This document shows, in pieces, positions 1 through 11,669 of a stretch of 64,000 nt of DNA. Where the stretch lies: NCBI GenBank assembly GCA_001695595.3, contig MBPM02000073.1:1-64000 (forward strand), in the 5' to 3' direction. Under the pieces are notes generated by a model that was given only the letters and a program-made list of their open reading frames with translations, searched no databases and had not been told where the DNA came from. The stretch comes from Plasmopara viticola (Eukaryota > Oomycota > Peronosporomycetes > Peronosporales > Peronosporaceae). Within the stretch, counting starts at the first letter, position 1; each line of letters starts with the position of its first letter. Both the position numbers and the translations under genes were made by a program.

Positions 1-115
1 TAAGCCAAATACGAAAATTGAGTCTTTGCCCTTCAAGCGCGAGCAAAAAAAAATAAACGCTTTGAAAGTGAGAGGATCTAAGAAAATTGACACCATGGCG
101 TGCGTTCAAATTTAA
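1..115 (+). pseudogene. Effector-like relic, C-terminal tail only
   Basis: The window opens inside the C-terminal part of the secreted effector-like family found about fifteen times here. It matches the end of the copy at 49196-49487. The frame ends with a TAA near 114. No signal peptide or motif region is visible because the window starts downstream of them. Confidence 0.4.
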
Positions 116-391
116 ACCAATTTTCGTTACTTTTCTCGTGGAGAATAATTCCAGTTTTTTATTTTGGAATTAAATTCTTTTTAACAAACAGCATTCTTAA
201 TATGAAAATTGTGCTTGGTAGATGGAATTATTTCTTGCAAGAATTGAATCTCAGACCGCAATATTATTCTTAATGGAAGTCAAATCTCCTGATTAAGATG
301 TGTAAGCCGACTTAAAAGAATAATGTATTAGTCTTGTTACTTGAGCAGTAATTGGGTATACATTACGGCTTACCGCAATGCAGTAGATACG

Positions 392-745
392 CTACTCTGA
401 GCTCCAGACGATATCTGTGTAGACTGGCGGTTTGTTGGCTGAAGGCATCCCCGATTTTGTTATACTTCTCCAAGAATATGTCCACAGGAAAAAGAAATTA
501 TTGCTTATCGGCTTTGGTACAGCAGCAATTCTTTTAAATCCTTTGGCTATCAAAGAGTTAACATGTCTCGCTGGCATGCCAAATTGTCAATTTTTGCGAT
601 TGGCTTGCAAGTAACACGCACTCTCTTCAGCTGCGACAGTTTTCTCTCGGAGTTTACTTCGAAGGCGCAAGAGCCTCGACTGACGCTCACGGTACCGTGA
701 CTGTTCGTGCTGGTCGTAGACTCTCACCAAACCACTTGCAGCTCG
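392..745 (-). pseudogene. RxLR-EER effector-like relic (RLLR subfamily)
   Basis: On the minus strand an RLLR tetrapeptide is encoded at 665-676. Twelve codons later comes a Glu-Glu-Ser (620-628) where sister copies have EER. A separate frame downstream (392-577) encodes a lysine-rich C-terminal domain that recurs in every copy (KPIAKI, then KPI.NNF). Signal peptide coding is not in frame upstream, and a frameshift lies just after the EER position, so this is a pseudogene. In oomycetes RxLR-EER proteins are secreted and delivered to host cells; that is family knowledge, and function here is not expected. Its direct copy is at 49762-50100. Confidence 0.45.
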
Positions 746-901
746 TTTGCATTATAGAGCAAAGTTAGCTGCCCATCAGACTTGAAAAGCAAATCATCAT
801 TGTATCAGCATGACTAATATAATAACGAATTGCATTTTAAGTCTAAGTTGAGCATGACTAATTTAATAAAAATTGCTTTCAAGTCTAATGGACAGCTAAC
901 T

Positions 902-976
902 TTAAGGTTAACGCGCACTCAAGAATGACATACTCCTTTAAAACTCGTTCAAACGTACTTGAGTGCGCTAGCCTTC
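902..976. repeat. Recurrent hairpin repeat, degraded copy
   Basis: Imperfect inverted repeat around the sequence ACTCGTTC, related to the well-formed 76-bp hairpins at 28621-28696 and 42262-42338. Stem sequence CGCACTCAAG on the left pairs with CTTGAGTGCG on the right. Here part of the right arm is deleted. Confidence 0.6.
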
Positions 977-1017
977 CCAAAAATATAAACAAACCTCTAA
1001 TATACACAAGGAATAGC

Positions 1018-1170
1018 GTTGACTTCACTGCAAAACGGCCTTTTGATTGAACTCACCATACTTAGCAAGCTTGACTAATTTATTGCTCGAGCTGATAGAT
1101 TGTCATTGATGTCTCGCTTCTTTGGCTCGACACGATAAACGGGCTTCATGTGCGCCTTGATATATGGACG
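1018..1170 (+). pseudogene. Fragment of unrecognised protein X
   Basis: DNA-level copy of the sequence encoding the N-terminal part of the 139-aa unrecognised ORF at 26851-27270. It is recognisable from a Gln-Asn-Gly-Arg-Leu-like stretch and a Leu-Trp-x-x-Thr-x-x-Gly-Leu stretch, but is broken by stops and frameshifts. Other copies lie near 13080-13220(-), 33190-33340(+), 42070-42225(-), 44980-45150(+), 50390-50545(+) and 62440-62590(-). Confidence 0.45.
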
Positions 1171-1469
1171 CCAATTTCTCAATGAGTGCTACTTGAATAA
1201 GCACTAGCGAGAAATACAATGAATGAATGCTATACTTTCGTTGGCAGCGACCGATAATGCCAAGAAGGTATGGTGGATTTTAATAAAGTTAAATTGTTTT
1301 CTAGAAGAATTTACTCTTGAATAAAGGACTAAAGCATTTAAGTAGCTTAAACCGACCGTCGAAGCCTTCGCCGATTAGTGTCAATTCTTCATGAGTCCAC
1401 AAGCCCACTAACAAAAGATTATATGATGTTTTAGTTTTTGGTATAGCATCCATTCATTGGATTCTCTCC

Positions 1470-1790
1470 CTTACAAAGCGTTATTTTTCTTGTTCGCGCT
1501 TCAAGGGGCAAAGACTGAAATTTCGTGATTAACTTTCTTTTGAACCCATTAATTACAATGGGCAAAGCCCACCTTTCTTCAGCTGCAGCAATTTTCTACT
1601 GGGGTTTACTTTGAAGACGCTGAGAGCCTTGACTGGCGTCCACGGTACCGTGACAAGTGGCCCAGAATGGAGCTAGAATGAGCACGACACCGCACGATCG
1701 ACGCAAGGTTAACCACCCGCAGTGCAAGAAGAATAGTAAACTCATGGTCGTGCTGAGACTGGAGAAACCGTTTACTGAAAATGTATGCAA
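1470..1790 (-). pseudogene. Effector-like relic with signal-peptide region
   Basis: The minus strand encodes the signal-peptide subfamily: Arg-Arg-Ser-Cys-Gly followed by a hydrophobic stretch (VVLILAPF), then His-Gly-Thr-Val-Asp-Ala-Ser-Gln, then a QRLQS motif where RxLR/QxLR would sit. A frameshift follows, with the EER-equivalent region (AEER-like) and the Lys-rich C-terminal region in other frames downstream. The initiating Met of the family is not conserved here (Leu-Arg-Arg). The family is recognised by comparison among copies in this window. Direct copy at 50900-51180. Confidence 0.45.
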
Positions 1791-2199
1791 ACTAAGATGG
1801 GTAACGAGTGCATGAGGGAGACAATTTAATTAGCTCAATGTACGCTGCAAATTTACTATGATAAAGGATGCGAAAGAATCAAAAATTGAAACAAACAACT
1901 TCCTAGTAGGCTATCCATATTGCAAGCATTCAGACAAGTGTGATGGGGAGAGCCGGTGAATCAGCAAGCTTAGAATTGTCGAGATGCTACGGTATACACC
2001 TGATAACGGAAACTCTTGTAGGACCTAGATGGGGGTGTATCATCAAGGTTCTATGCCGTAATTATTTGTCCAAAATTCTATCAATGCGATTTATTGTCAT
2101 TATATACTACTGCGCCTTTTCCAGCACGCCAAATTTTCCTGTTTTTCAAAGTTCGCCTTCAATTTCGTTTTAGTCATATACATGTGGTCTACACGACAA

Positions 2200-3530
2200 G
2201 CCGGCAACCGCACTTTTGATGTAGTATTTTTTTGTAATTCTTGCTGGTAACGAATGCATCACCTTAACTCTACCACTACAAAATATTTGAGGCCAGAAAA
2301 GCACCAAAGTGCGATCTTTGGGCATGCAATATAGCTATGTCGACAACTAAAGCAGAGCCTTATGGTGAAAATAACGCGCAGACAAGCAGACTGAGTGCGA
2401 TGTAAGTATATCACAATGCTAAGGCTGAACAAGCTTCCGCTTCTACAGTTTTAATACCAGAAAGCCTCCAAAAAGAATGCTATCTTCGAACTCTCTTTAT
2501 GTGTTCGTCAACTCCTTGCAGAACTATTTCATTCGATGCAAAACCTGTATACGTGTCCTACAGTGCAACCACTGGGTGAGATCGAAAAACCATTCAAGAG
2601 CAATTTCATACGAGAAAAAAATACCACGGCTTTTTCTTTAATTTGCATCTTGTGGGCTCGAGAACGTGCATATTGACATTGTCAAATTCCCAGCCGAGGC
2701 AAAGGAGCAAGTGCCTTCGTCACCAGATAAGCTTCCAGAGCATTCTGCTAATTAGATTAGGGATCATAAATAGAAGGGGAGGCAATTTTAAGTGCAGTCT
2801 GCATTAGCATTAAAAGCAGATTGCTGCCAAAAATTCAAATTGTACTGCTGATGTTGCACATGCTAGACGTCTACGTTGGTCGACTGTACCTGTACACGCA
2901 GCAAAGTCTGTTACTGACAATAACAGCCGTTTTATTGTCTTAACAAGAGCGAGTCTGTGAACTATTGTTCAGTTTGTTGCGTTTTAGAGCAAGTCAGTGG
3001 ACTTTCGTATAAGGTATAGTCCAAAACAAAGGAGAGTTCGATTTTAAAGTACCAGGCATGATGTAAATGCCGACATCAGCAGCAAGTTGAGCCCGCAAGC
3101 CTGTGGCCCTGGCTCTCGCTATAAGATATGTCGAGAGGTTGCGTCGTCAAAAAGACTGGTGCTAGATCTAATAGTTGAGCGGTTCTCAAGCTACCCTATT
3201 ATCAAAAAATCGTGGCTCTCGCTCTAAGGTGGTCGAGAAGTTGTGTCGGTGACATTGGTGCTGTATCGAAAGAAGGTTTTAGGAATGTTCTCGGTGGTAG
3301 ATTACGGTGAGAAGAAAAATTGCCGGCGTAATTTTTAGTACACAACTACTCCCTTAGTATAAATTCAAGCTTCGCGTTAGCGCATCTTTCCTGAGAGTCA
3401 GCTTGTATGGAAGAGTTTTGTCAAGGCTGACGGTGTACTGAGCTTGTACCATTTAAAAGCTGCCTTCATTTATTTTGTCACTCTTGTCGCTGGAAAGGAA
3501 TTGTGAAATAGCTAATGCAACCTTTGCGTC
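2200..3530. other. AT-rich body, no gene recognised
   Basis: Start of the non-palindromic body. No open frame of more than about 80 codons and no recognised motif. The segment 3428-3545 is reused in inverted orientation in the flanks of copia E4 (33842-33944) and E5 (41438-41555), where it is fused to an effector relic. Confidence 0.5.
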
Positions 3531-3536
3531 ACAGCA

Positions 3537-3839
3537 TTGTCGATGCAGTATACCTCGACTTTGGTTGTACAACTTGCAAGGTACTCACCCGTCGTGATCG
3601 TCGAATTGTTGGTGCCCGCGCATAAAAGCATTCAGTTTTATCGAAGAATTACAGCGTTCGAAAAAGAAGTAAATGAGAAATGTGTACGAATACAAATTTC
3701 TGTCAGCATATCGGTTAAGTACTTATTAGAACTGCGCTTAAGCGACGGGTCTACTACATACCATCTTGTATTGAGCATGTTGGGGCGGATTGCTGACACA
3801 AATAATGGCTTGCGGCTAAAAGTGTGCAAAATTTGTTGA
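3537..3839 (+). pseudogene. Unrecognised ORF, 100 aa, frameshifted
   Basis: Open frame of 100 codons that matches the first part of the 129-codon ORF at 52918-53307. A one-base deletion near 3820 (CTAAAAG here, CTAACAAG in the other copy) truncates it. The product would have a hydrophobic N-terminus and no motif I recognise. It lies between relics in the AT-rich body, so it may belong to the same decayed mobile element as the polymerase and integrase relics. Whether it is really coding is uncertain. Confidence 0.25.
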
Positions 3840-4218
3840 GGTCGGCTCTCATGGCCTCGCATGCGAAGTTTTGCTTCACAACGCAATTAATGGGGCATTC
3901 GCAAAATGTAAACTTATCGCGCTGAAGATGCGGGACGGGTCAAAATACTAAAAAATCAAATTCTGGGCGCCCAATGTCGTTTGCAGCGGCGGAGATGAGG
4001 CATTGTGCCATCCATGCTTGTCCACATTATAGGGGATACTTGCTAAAACGTCAACTACACATTCTTCTATTTCACCGACGCAGTAATCACGTGTGAAGCG
4101 CTTTGAAGTGAAAGTGGAGATTTCGAAGTCGAAGTGAAGATTCCGAGACATGTCTTGCGCGAAGCGAAAAAAGTGTAGGGAAGAAAGACTGCGCCAGCTG
4201 AACGAAGGGATGGAAAAA

Positions 4219-4280
4219 ACCAATCGCTAAAGGATATAAAGCGCGCGTGTGTGGCAGTAGGTCCTTACTCCGATGTCCGC
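4219..4280 (+). promoter_or_regulatory. Possible CCAAT-TATA promoter
   Basis: CCAAT at 4219 is followed by GATATAAAG at about 4233-4241 and an ATG at 4273 about 35 bases further. In copy 1 the following ORF is 11 codons; in the other copy one extra C gives 26 codons. This is motif spacing only; no transcription evidence. Confidence 0.25.
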
Positions 4281-4526
4281 GAAAAAATACGTAAGTTTAC
4301 TAACGTAAGTCCAGAATTTCCGCTATTTTATCCACAATGCGCCAGACCCTGACACATTTTAAACGACAGTAAGTGCAGAACAGCTAGAGCTCGAACTTAG
4401 TGGAGGGATGCTTGTCGGTGAGCTTAAAAGGCTTTAATTTGATATTTTTCAATATGTGGAAGGATTTAATATGATATCTTATCCTTTTTTTATATCGGAT
4501 AAATTGAAAGGCAATAATATGCGAAG

Positions 4527-4679
4527 ATGACGTGCTCACCTGAGCAATACCTCGCTAACAAAGAGTGCTTCAAGGCAGCAGAGAAGCGCTGCTATCAGCG
4601 CACGCGCGACGCTCGCTTGTCGTACCAAAAGAGCAACGACGATAAAAATAGAGACCAATTTCGAGCTCGAAAGCGTTAG
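4527..4679 (+). CDS. Small charged protein, 50 aa, unrecognised
   Basis: ATG-to-TAG frame of 50 codons, preserved without change at 53903-54055. The product is hydrophilic and basic with many Lys, Arg, Asp and Gln and three Cys, ending Arg-Ala-Arg-Lys-Arg. A T-rich stretch with TTTATATC lies about 40 bases upstream. There is no membrane segment or signal peptide. It lies about 100 bases upstream of another decayed frame (4752-5032) on the same strand, just before the polymerase relic. Identical sequence in the two copies may only mean the duplication is recent. I do not recognise the family; a small nucleic-acid-binding protein is possible from composition alone. Confidence 0.35.
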   Translation: MTCSPEQYLANKECFKAAEKRCYQRTRDARLSYQKSNDDKNRDQFRARKR

Positions 4680-4751
4680 CCTAAAGCCGATTCTATTGAA
4701 GACAAGCCCGAACCTAATGACAAACTTGACTAATTCTTTTTTTTTTTAAAT

Positions 4752-5032
4752 ATGGCCAATAATGTCAACGACAATGGCTTTAAATCTCTAAAGAGTATTG
4801 CCATATACTTGATTTAATAAGTTTCAAATATTCTGTAAATGACAAAGGTATCGAGTCCATCCTGATACAAGGTCAAAGATTTATTGACGGAGAATATTTT
4901 AGCCACGCATATATAAGCAACTTGTTAGCATACGAACTCGACGGATCAAAGACATTACATGTCCAAGCTATCAAAAAAGGTAGCAGCTATCGTGTTAAGG
5001 TGCGCATTAGAGCGGATAGGATGGTATTGTAA
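4752..5032 (+). pseudogene. Unrecognised decayed ORF, about 90 aa
   Basis: An ATG at 4752 opens a 21-codon frame. After a one-base shift near 4815 a protein-like frame of about 70 codons continues to the TAA at 5030-5032, with alternating hydrophobic and charged residues and an end rich in Arg and Lys. The second copy (54128-54408) carries the same shift, so the lesion predates the duplication. It lies immediately upstream of the polymerase relic on the same strand. Family not recognised. Confidence 0.3.
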
Positions 5033-5039
5033 GCAGCGT

Positions 5040-6296
5040 TTCATCGGAGTTGGTAGGTAAGCAGCGCAATATTTCGATCGAACCCCTTGAGAATCGCTTG
5101 TCGTCAAACTTCAAGGCTAATATAAGATATCGTTTGTACAATGGTAATCGCATGGATTCAACCCATATGAGGGTGTTGAACCTTCTCTTTTCTGCGACAA
5201 GCTCTAGAATACTCTTCCGACCCAGGTAAGTGCTTTTACGGTAAATATTACTTTCGGGTACGAATTTGTTAGCAAGGCCGATCTCGATGATACTGACTCT
5301 GTGTTCAATGAGCTTGTCGCTATTAACAGTAAGGCTGGTATGCAAAAATAGGTGATTCATTAACCCCTGTTCTTTGTAGTTGGTTGACAGACGGAGCAAC
5401 CCCAGCTCCGAGCATATGCGCGAGGGCATCACTATATTCTATTCCTGAGGTTATTTGCAAAAACAAGCATGAAATCAACTTCCTCAAGACCAACAACAAG
5501 TGCGTCTTCCACTGTATTGCCTGGCAAATATTCCAGAGCACCAAGAAGGATCATCGCAGAAATATGACTCAGATAAAGGATGCATAAAAGAGCTACTGCA
5601 ATCTCAAACTTTTTAAGAATCCAAGCCCATTGACCAACTACAGCCCGATGAGGTTGATGATTGCTTGATCTCGGTACCAAAGTGTACAAAATAGATGCAG
5701 CTTCGGTTAACGTAGAACGCATTCAAAGCTCGGACAAGGGGTATGACTCTATGAATCTGAGTTCATCGATAATGCGGTATTTGGCAAATTCCTCAATTAA
5801 GTCGTTTGTTGCAATAACGATTCTATCGTTAGTACTAAATGATCTTGAATCATATGCGATTGCGCTAACTGACTGAGCAAATTTGACTTTTGTTAATAAA
5901 CTTTGCTGGTGTTGGTCATTACAATTTATGTTTTTAATGCCAGTATAAGCGCTTCATTTGATTGACCTAACAATGGTATCCGTGTAGAGAAATGCTTGTT
6001 TTGAATGAGCTATAATAGATCAACGATGACGATGAGACAACATCGTAAATCAATTCTCTCAAGCAGCGTGGTAATTAAACAAATTATTCGCTCAAAATAT
6101 GTTGCATGGTGGCACCTTCACTATTTTTATCAATGCCAGCCGGATACAGTACATGATTGAAGACCGTCACATCCGTCGAATGAGTTTTCAAATATTCGCT
6201 CCTGGTGCACAACAGGCATTTGTCATTCATGGGTATACATCCTCCTTTCAAATATATTCAGGTCGAATTGCAGTAGGTAGGAAGATTATGCACTGA
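5040..6296 (+). pseudogene. Relic of a Maverick/Polinton-type DNA polymerase N-terminus
   Basis: Plus-strand frames, broken by several shifts, carry a series of patches I associate with the N-terminal half of protein-primed B-family polymerases of Mavericks/Polintons. 5060-5180 has an IRYRLYNG-like patch. 5384-5587 has NNKCVFHCIAW. 5620-5760 has IDQLQP (in the inverted copy), then a KVYKID strand and DSMNL. 6090-6290 has HGGTF followed by IEDRHIRRMSF, resembling the lead-in to the exonuclease domain. The catalytic polymerase motifs (SLYPS, YxDTD) were not found, so this is an N-terminal remnant. The inverted fragment at 11670-11966 preserves one part better. Family assignment is by memory of motif order. 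Confidence 0.42.
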
Positions 6297-6299
6297 AAA

Positions 6300-8860
6300 A
6301 GATTTAAAGGGAAAATTGAAAGTCGTTAATATTAACGTACAGTCTTCGTGTAGCATGGTTGCACTCTTGACACCTTAAGCCAAGATTGTTTTTGCGGTAC
6401 TTTTAAGCCTCCCCTGTGCAGGGTTACGTGCGATTCCGTCGAATCTACTATTGACTTTCATCCTACTAGATTTTCGCTCTTTACCCAGTATGAAGGTTTA
6501 AAACTTATTTCTTCCTCTGCCGGATCCACGGTATGCACTGCCTGAAAATTTGCTAAATCTATGGCAGCAGCATTGCCTTTTCTGCTGCAAAGCATCCGAA
6601 CGCCCACGGCATCCGACATCTACGAGCGGGATTTACGCTCTATTCCAAGCAGCACACCTAAAGCTTGTTCAATGGGTAGCGTCTGCCGGAGGCCTTAAGC
6701 CATTCTTTGTGTGTATAGTAAGCTTAACAGTGCAACCAAATCTGCACAAATTCCGTTTCAGAAAGAACGTGCTACTGAACAACATGTTCTGGCATTACTT
6801 AGATTGTGCACTTAGTTTAATACGCAATCACGACCAAATTCAAAAATAAATGCTGAAATAATAGCACACACCTCTCAGTGCACTTAGCAGCACACCAAGT
6901 AAGCAGGTAGTAGATACCCGGTAGTGCTTAAATTGTCCAGCCACACAAATGTTTTGACCACTACGAGTTTTTTGCCAACGAAATAATTTGACGAGATACC
7001 AATCCAAGCCGGAAATCAGGCGGCTATAATGGTTGTGACTGAACGATGCATCAGTCTATAGCCAAAATCAAGCGCCTATAATGGTCCAATCAGTTCACAT
7101 AGGGAGCGTCTGGTCCCATTGGAATCAATAACTTTACACCAACATCGATAAATTTGTACTTGTGGTAAGCAATTCGAGCCCTTGATGTTTATAAGTAGCC
7201 ATAGGGCTCGCGCAGACCCCCCAAAAAAAGAGCCGTTTAAGCTTAACCTACGCCACGTTTCTAAAAAAATTGAGTAAGTGCTTGGTCCTACCACCTATTT
7301 GCATCAGCACAATGCTGGCCATACAGACAACGTAGAGCTTTTGCTCTCTTGCGTTTAACATTGATTTTGAGTTTCTTAACTGTTACAGGATGCTGAGAGA
7401 GCCAGCATTTGGATTTGTCTTGTATCTTTCAATAAAGCCCTTGTGACGCTCCTCGTTCAGCACTATTAGATAAGCCAAAAAAATGGGTGTCGCTTGCGAC
7501 GCTTCCAGCCGTCTTATTGTTTGAGCGTTACTGCTAATCATCGTGGAAAATCCATCCTTTTTCAGGGCTTTCGTACGAACCCTTGCGGATATCCCTAAGA
7601 AACTTAGCATATAAGATGATGCTTATTTTTCGTTGTAAAATATGATCCTAGCGACGAAAACAAATCGGGCAAACATTTATGCTTGCCGACGCACTTTCGC
7701 ATAGACCGGATGATGAACCGGTCGATACTGGCAGAACAAAAGATGTTCTGACGGACAAAACTGCTAATTATAGATGCGAAGTAAAAATTTTTAGTGCAAT
7801 TTCGTGATGCAGACACAGAGGCCAAAGCTGAGGAATCAGAACATAGATAGCGATCGCATATCGCGACGAGTGAGAAGATGGACAGCTTTATAGAGAGCTC
7901 TGGTTTTAGCACTACAGGACCTCCCGATGGTGGCGGACCTATGAGGCCTCCAAGCATCGCCTTTGTCGGCTTGTCAAATTTGGTGGCGACACAAACATTG
8001 TCGTGTATGTACGCCGCCTTAGCGAGATGATATAAAAGCTTTGGTTTCTGCTTATGTCATCAGAGAAGAAACAGCCTAGTTTTTTTATAAGCATATTTTT
8101 AGTACTCTGATCTTGCGGAGACGATCATGTCATATAGAATTATGTAGTCTCTGGCTGCGCTTTTACAAACGCTATACATTTCTATTACTGATGTTCTCAC
8201 CGCATTACTTTCAAGTCAGACAAAATAGGTCGGAACACGTATCAGAAGACAGCCAGGCAGTATGTGCGCCGAGGCACAAGACAGGCAGTATGTGCACTGA
8301 AGCACTAGGTAAGCGAGCCGAGAAGATGCCAATGGCTGAGTTTGTACTCGACTATGCGGTTCACACACAGAGAGGCTTTACACACTTCTGCTTATACAAA
8401 TGAGCTTACACTCCAGTGCTGTGGTAAAGCTAAATGTTTCTGGAGGTTGTAGACCTTTAATTTGAGTTCAATTTTTCAACGGAAACAATTATCAGAATTC
8501 AAAAGCCGCTTAATGTTGTCCGCTGAGTAAGAAACGCGATTGCTTCTGCCCCTAATAAACAAAAGAAATACATTTTTTTTAAATGTTTCTATTAAAATTA
8601 AGGTGCTTGTGGTACTAAAAACTACTAATTAAGAGGATACATTGGGTGTATACAAGGAGATGCAAGAACAATATATTAATCTTTTTCGATTATGAATAAA
8701 ATGGGCCAGCCTACACCATCAATTAATTTTAAACAATGTTGATACTCCCAACTTCTTGTGTTGTCGTAAAAAAATTTCTATCTGTGATGATGTTGACCCT
8801 CACATGAGTCCTGAGATGCTGTGTTGTCCTTCATAACGCTGGGCTCTTGTAAGTAAGTTG
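6300..8860. other. AT-rich body, decayed, nothing recognised
   Basis: Expected position of the rest of the polymerase and other genes if this was a Maverick. Only short frames remain. 7870-8025 encodes a Gly/Pro-rich stretch whose frame is intact only in the other copy (57259-57417). A TATA-like GATATAAAAG lies at 8027-8036. Confidence 0.4.
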
Positions 8861-8863
8861 ATT

Positions 8864-9154
8864 ATGGCTACAATAACGACGGCTGAGTGTACCCATTGCC
8901 ACTATCATTTTTGGCCATAAGACTCAAAGGCTTACTGCCCAGAAGGTAGTGCGCTTGAGCAGCTGCTCAATCCTGGAGCTAAGTACGGAAAAACAAAACT
9001 TTTGACACAAGTCCGACATTTTTACTCTGAGACGCGCGAATGTCTATCTAGCTCTGAAGCTCCGACCCAACATAGTCCAAATGTCTCAAAAGGCCGGTGT
9101 TGCCGCAACAAACCGCACTTTGTAGAACTTGAGCGCAATCTTAGACGCGTGTAA
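8864..9154 (+). pseudogene. Unrecognised ORF with CxxC, one in-frame stop
   Basis: An ATG at 8864 opens a frame that runs to TAA at 9152-9154, interrupted once by TAA at 8918-8920. About 96 residues in all. The N-terminus has Cys-Thr-His-Cys and a later Cys, which could be a zinc ribbon. The C-terminus has Cys-Cys-Arg and is Arg-rich. The same stop is present in the second copy (near 58246-58536). Family not recognised; coding status inferred from the single interruption. Confidence 0.25.
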
Positions 9155-9271
9155 TCGGCAGTGCAGAGGTTAATCATCGTATAATGACAGCGTAACAACG
9201 AGACAGACGATGACTTCTTTGAGGCATGGTGGGAGTAAATTTATAACCGGTCTCAAACGATTATTCTTGGC

Positions 9272-9475
9272 TTGTCATTGCTGTTCCAGGTCATCCCTGA
9301 GGTAAATCCTTTTTACTCACTTCTTATAGAATTTGCAACTTTTGGTCAAGCTCTTTTTGACCACAGACCAAGCAATCCTTATATTTACTTAGTCCCAGAA
9401 TCGATTGTGCAATCAAAGCGTGTCAATCCCGGCGCTGCGGATTACTTTAGCCCTGAATCTAATCATTTAAGCTGA
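9272..9475 (+). CDS. Unrecognised ORF, 67 aa
   Basis: Open frame of 67 codons, with no difference visible in the second copy (58654-58857). Its first codon as listed is TTG; no ATG opens it, so the real start or an upstream exon is missing. The product is mixed hydrophobic and polar with several Pro and Tyr. It lies in the decayed body between the CxxC relic and the integrase relic. No family recognised. Confidence 0.2.
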   Translation: MSLLFQVIPEVNPFYSLLIEFATFGQALFDHRPSNPYIYLVPESIVQSKRVNPGAADYFSPESNHLS

Positions 9476-9479
9476 GTTT

Positions 9480-10890
9480 GATGCAATCCTAAGAGCATGC
9501 GCATAGCCGGTATTACGCATTCAATTTACGAACGAAATTTCTCTCGTACGGGCCACGCAACGCACGATTCCGGAGATTCTTGTTAGTGCGTCAAGCAAAT
9601 AAGCATTTTGCTCGGTGCATGACCTACTTTAGCTGATTAAAGTACATATTAAAGGCCTATCCTTTTGATAAAGTCATTGTCCAGAAAGAGTACACCCTTT
9701 GGGCCCCAGCAATTAATGTGCGTACCCTTATGTACGCTGGTGGCAAAGGCTATCGCAACCCCGCTCTCGCAATCGTTAACAGTTAGGTCAGCCTAACGAT
9801 AATGTAGGCTTATTTCCTTGACTGTTCTTAGTCCTCAACATTGGTGAAAGCATTTGTGAAAAAGCATTACAGTCGCGTCTATATCGCTAGAAATTGCCGT
9901 GGGCTACTTTGTCTTGATGAGTGAGAACTTCCGCATGGCCGGTCAGTCTGACGACAATTTAAGCAATATAAGAGCTTACGTTTGGCTAAAAGAGTCTCTT
10001 AAGCTAGCAACAATGCTCTTACCTTCAGGCTCTTTTGCAATTTAGCAGGCGCAGATTCGGGCAAGTGTTTGCCAAAGCGATCGCCCCAATTTTACGCTAT
10101 TTATTGCAAAAAAAGTGGCGATTGCGAACCGCAAACGGTACACATGCAATATCGCGACAATGCTGTGGGGTCTTTCAGGAACTTCTTTGCTCGATAAGTC
10201 ATTTAACGAGTAAGCCCCTTTGAATCGCAGCTTAATGGACAAGTGCATCCTTTGATGTAGGCTTGATCCATGACACAGAAGCATTATTTGGGGTGGGCAG
10301 GCATAAAACACCTTGTGCTTCTCTAGCAACTTAATTTGGTCATCGCTGAGTAGCTAAGCTTGCCCACTTTCAGCCTTCTATATCAGTCATAACAGTAATG
10401 GATAATACTCAACCTTCTCCTGAGAAACGCAATAGAAATATTTGGTAGCAGGATGATAAGTTTACTAAATTCAACCTTTGTTTATGTCAATTTACGGTGA
10501 CACTGACACTGTGGCGAATGCAATGTCTTGCACTTCAAATTCTCTAGAGTGAAGCTGCCCCTAGATTGTGGCGACATAAGGACGAAATTGCTTTATCCGC
10601 AAACTTTCGTATGCGGGGAACGGTGACCTAAAGTATATCATCAGGAAGCTGCAAAGGAGATGAAGTGCCTACATACTCATCGCAGAATGATACATTGTAT
10701 TAACAATTCGGCGAAGATGCGACTTCTGCGTTCCCAACGACAAAGATCTGAAAATTGCGTCATCTGTGAAACCACGATTCTGTATTGGCGGTCCACTCGG
10801 TAGAACGTTTATGAACTTACAGACCCAGTGACTTATTAAATCCAAAAGAATCGATCACTCAACAACGATCGAGGTGATCGTGGAACTATG
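9480..10890. other. AT-rich body, decayed, short protein-like patch
   Basis: 9660-9785 encodes a protein-like patch (about 45 codons containing MYAGGKGYRNPA) ending at a TAG that is TAC in the second copy. No other recognisable content. Catalytic Asp residues of an integrase were looked for upstream of 10894 and not found. Confidence 0.35.
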
Positions 10891-10893
10891 TGA

Positions 10894-11127
10894 AAGATTG
10901 ATCGATTATACAGAACAATTGGACAGAGAATACCTAATATTTCTCATAAGAGAAATACGCAAAAGCTCATCACTGATGTTATCGAAAATTACAATACCAC
11001 GTTTCGTCGTTCGATTGGTATGACCCCAAATGAAGCAAAAGGCAAAGCAATGGAAACAAATCTGAGTCATAATCAGGTGAATGCCGGAAGAATTGAGAAG
11101 GAGTTTGCCTTAGAGCAAGCGCATTAA
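10894..11127 (+). pseudogene. Relic of rve-type integrase, C-terminal part of core
   Basis: Open frame of 77 codons bounded by TGA and TAA. It contains RLYRTI near residue 4, KLITDVIENYN near residues 25-35, and RRSIGMTPNEA near residues 38-48. This is the last helix and 'N-Y-N-x-T-x-H/R-R-S-I-x-M-T-P-N-E-A' signature typical of retroviral-type integrases of the Maverick/Polinton and Ginger kind. It is quite unlike the copia integrases in this window, which have PYELVF at the equivalent place. The catalytic DDE residues lie upstream and are lost. It is on the same strand as, and about 4.6 kb downstream of, the polymerase relic. Second copy 60277-60510. Confidence 0.5.
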
Positions 11128-11669
11128 ACCGTCTCAAAAGCAGGCATATGGTAAACAAGCTGCTTGGTGAAGCAAAGCAGTCAATAATTCGGTGTAGTTG
11201 ATTGCCATTGAGTCCGAATCCTTCAAGAAATGGCCATACCCTTTACAAGGCGCCAAACGATCTCAAAGCGGCTAAGACATCATCATCTACAAAACAACGA
11301 AACCCCTCGGTTAAATTACTAGCTACTGATACCGACACAGGAATATGTTCGTTCGTAAAGACAGTATTATCCCGTGTTAAGTCACGGTAGGCTTAGGAAT
11401 GGCCCCAAAGTCATAATCAATGAAGCGATCGATACAATGGTCAGCATCCTTGATAAATAAAAAAATCTTCGTAAGTAGTGATCGTATCGTTTTTACATAT
11501 TTAGTTGGCTCAGAAAGAAGCTCGCAAAGCTTACAAGCATTTACAGATTCTTCTTGTAATTTTTCAGCTTTTCGGCGCAGACAAAAAACATCTCATACTC
11601 AGGACATAAATACTTATACTAAGGCATATCGATGCTGTTTATGCAATAAAAGTTAATCTCGTGCGATAT
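11128..11669. other. Body end, no recognised gene
   Basis: Two short plus-strand frames (11202-11390 and 11420-11656) have Ser/Thr/Lys-rich products and no recognised motif. The inverted copy of the polymerase fragment begins just downstream. Confidence 0.35.

Noticed and set aside
4273..4345. Intron with GTAAGT donor after a short first exon
   Set aside because: Two overlapping GTAAGT sites exist, but no acceptor with a coding continuation could be found downstream.
5007..5432. 141-codon minus-strand ORF conserved in both direct copies, plus the 96-codon ORF at 5432-5722
   Set aside because: Opposite strand carries the polymerase-like patches. Conservation reflects the recent duplication, not selection.
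8864..9154. Translation through the in-frame TAA as stop-codon readthrough
   Set aside because: No readthrough context recognised and neighbours are all decayed; an ordinary nonsense mutation is simpler.
10042..10329. 95-codon minus-strand ORF in the body as a gene
   Set aside because: No start context, no motif, overlaps a plus-strand frame, and conserved only between the two recent direct copies.
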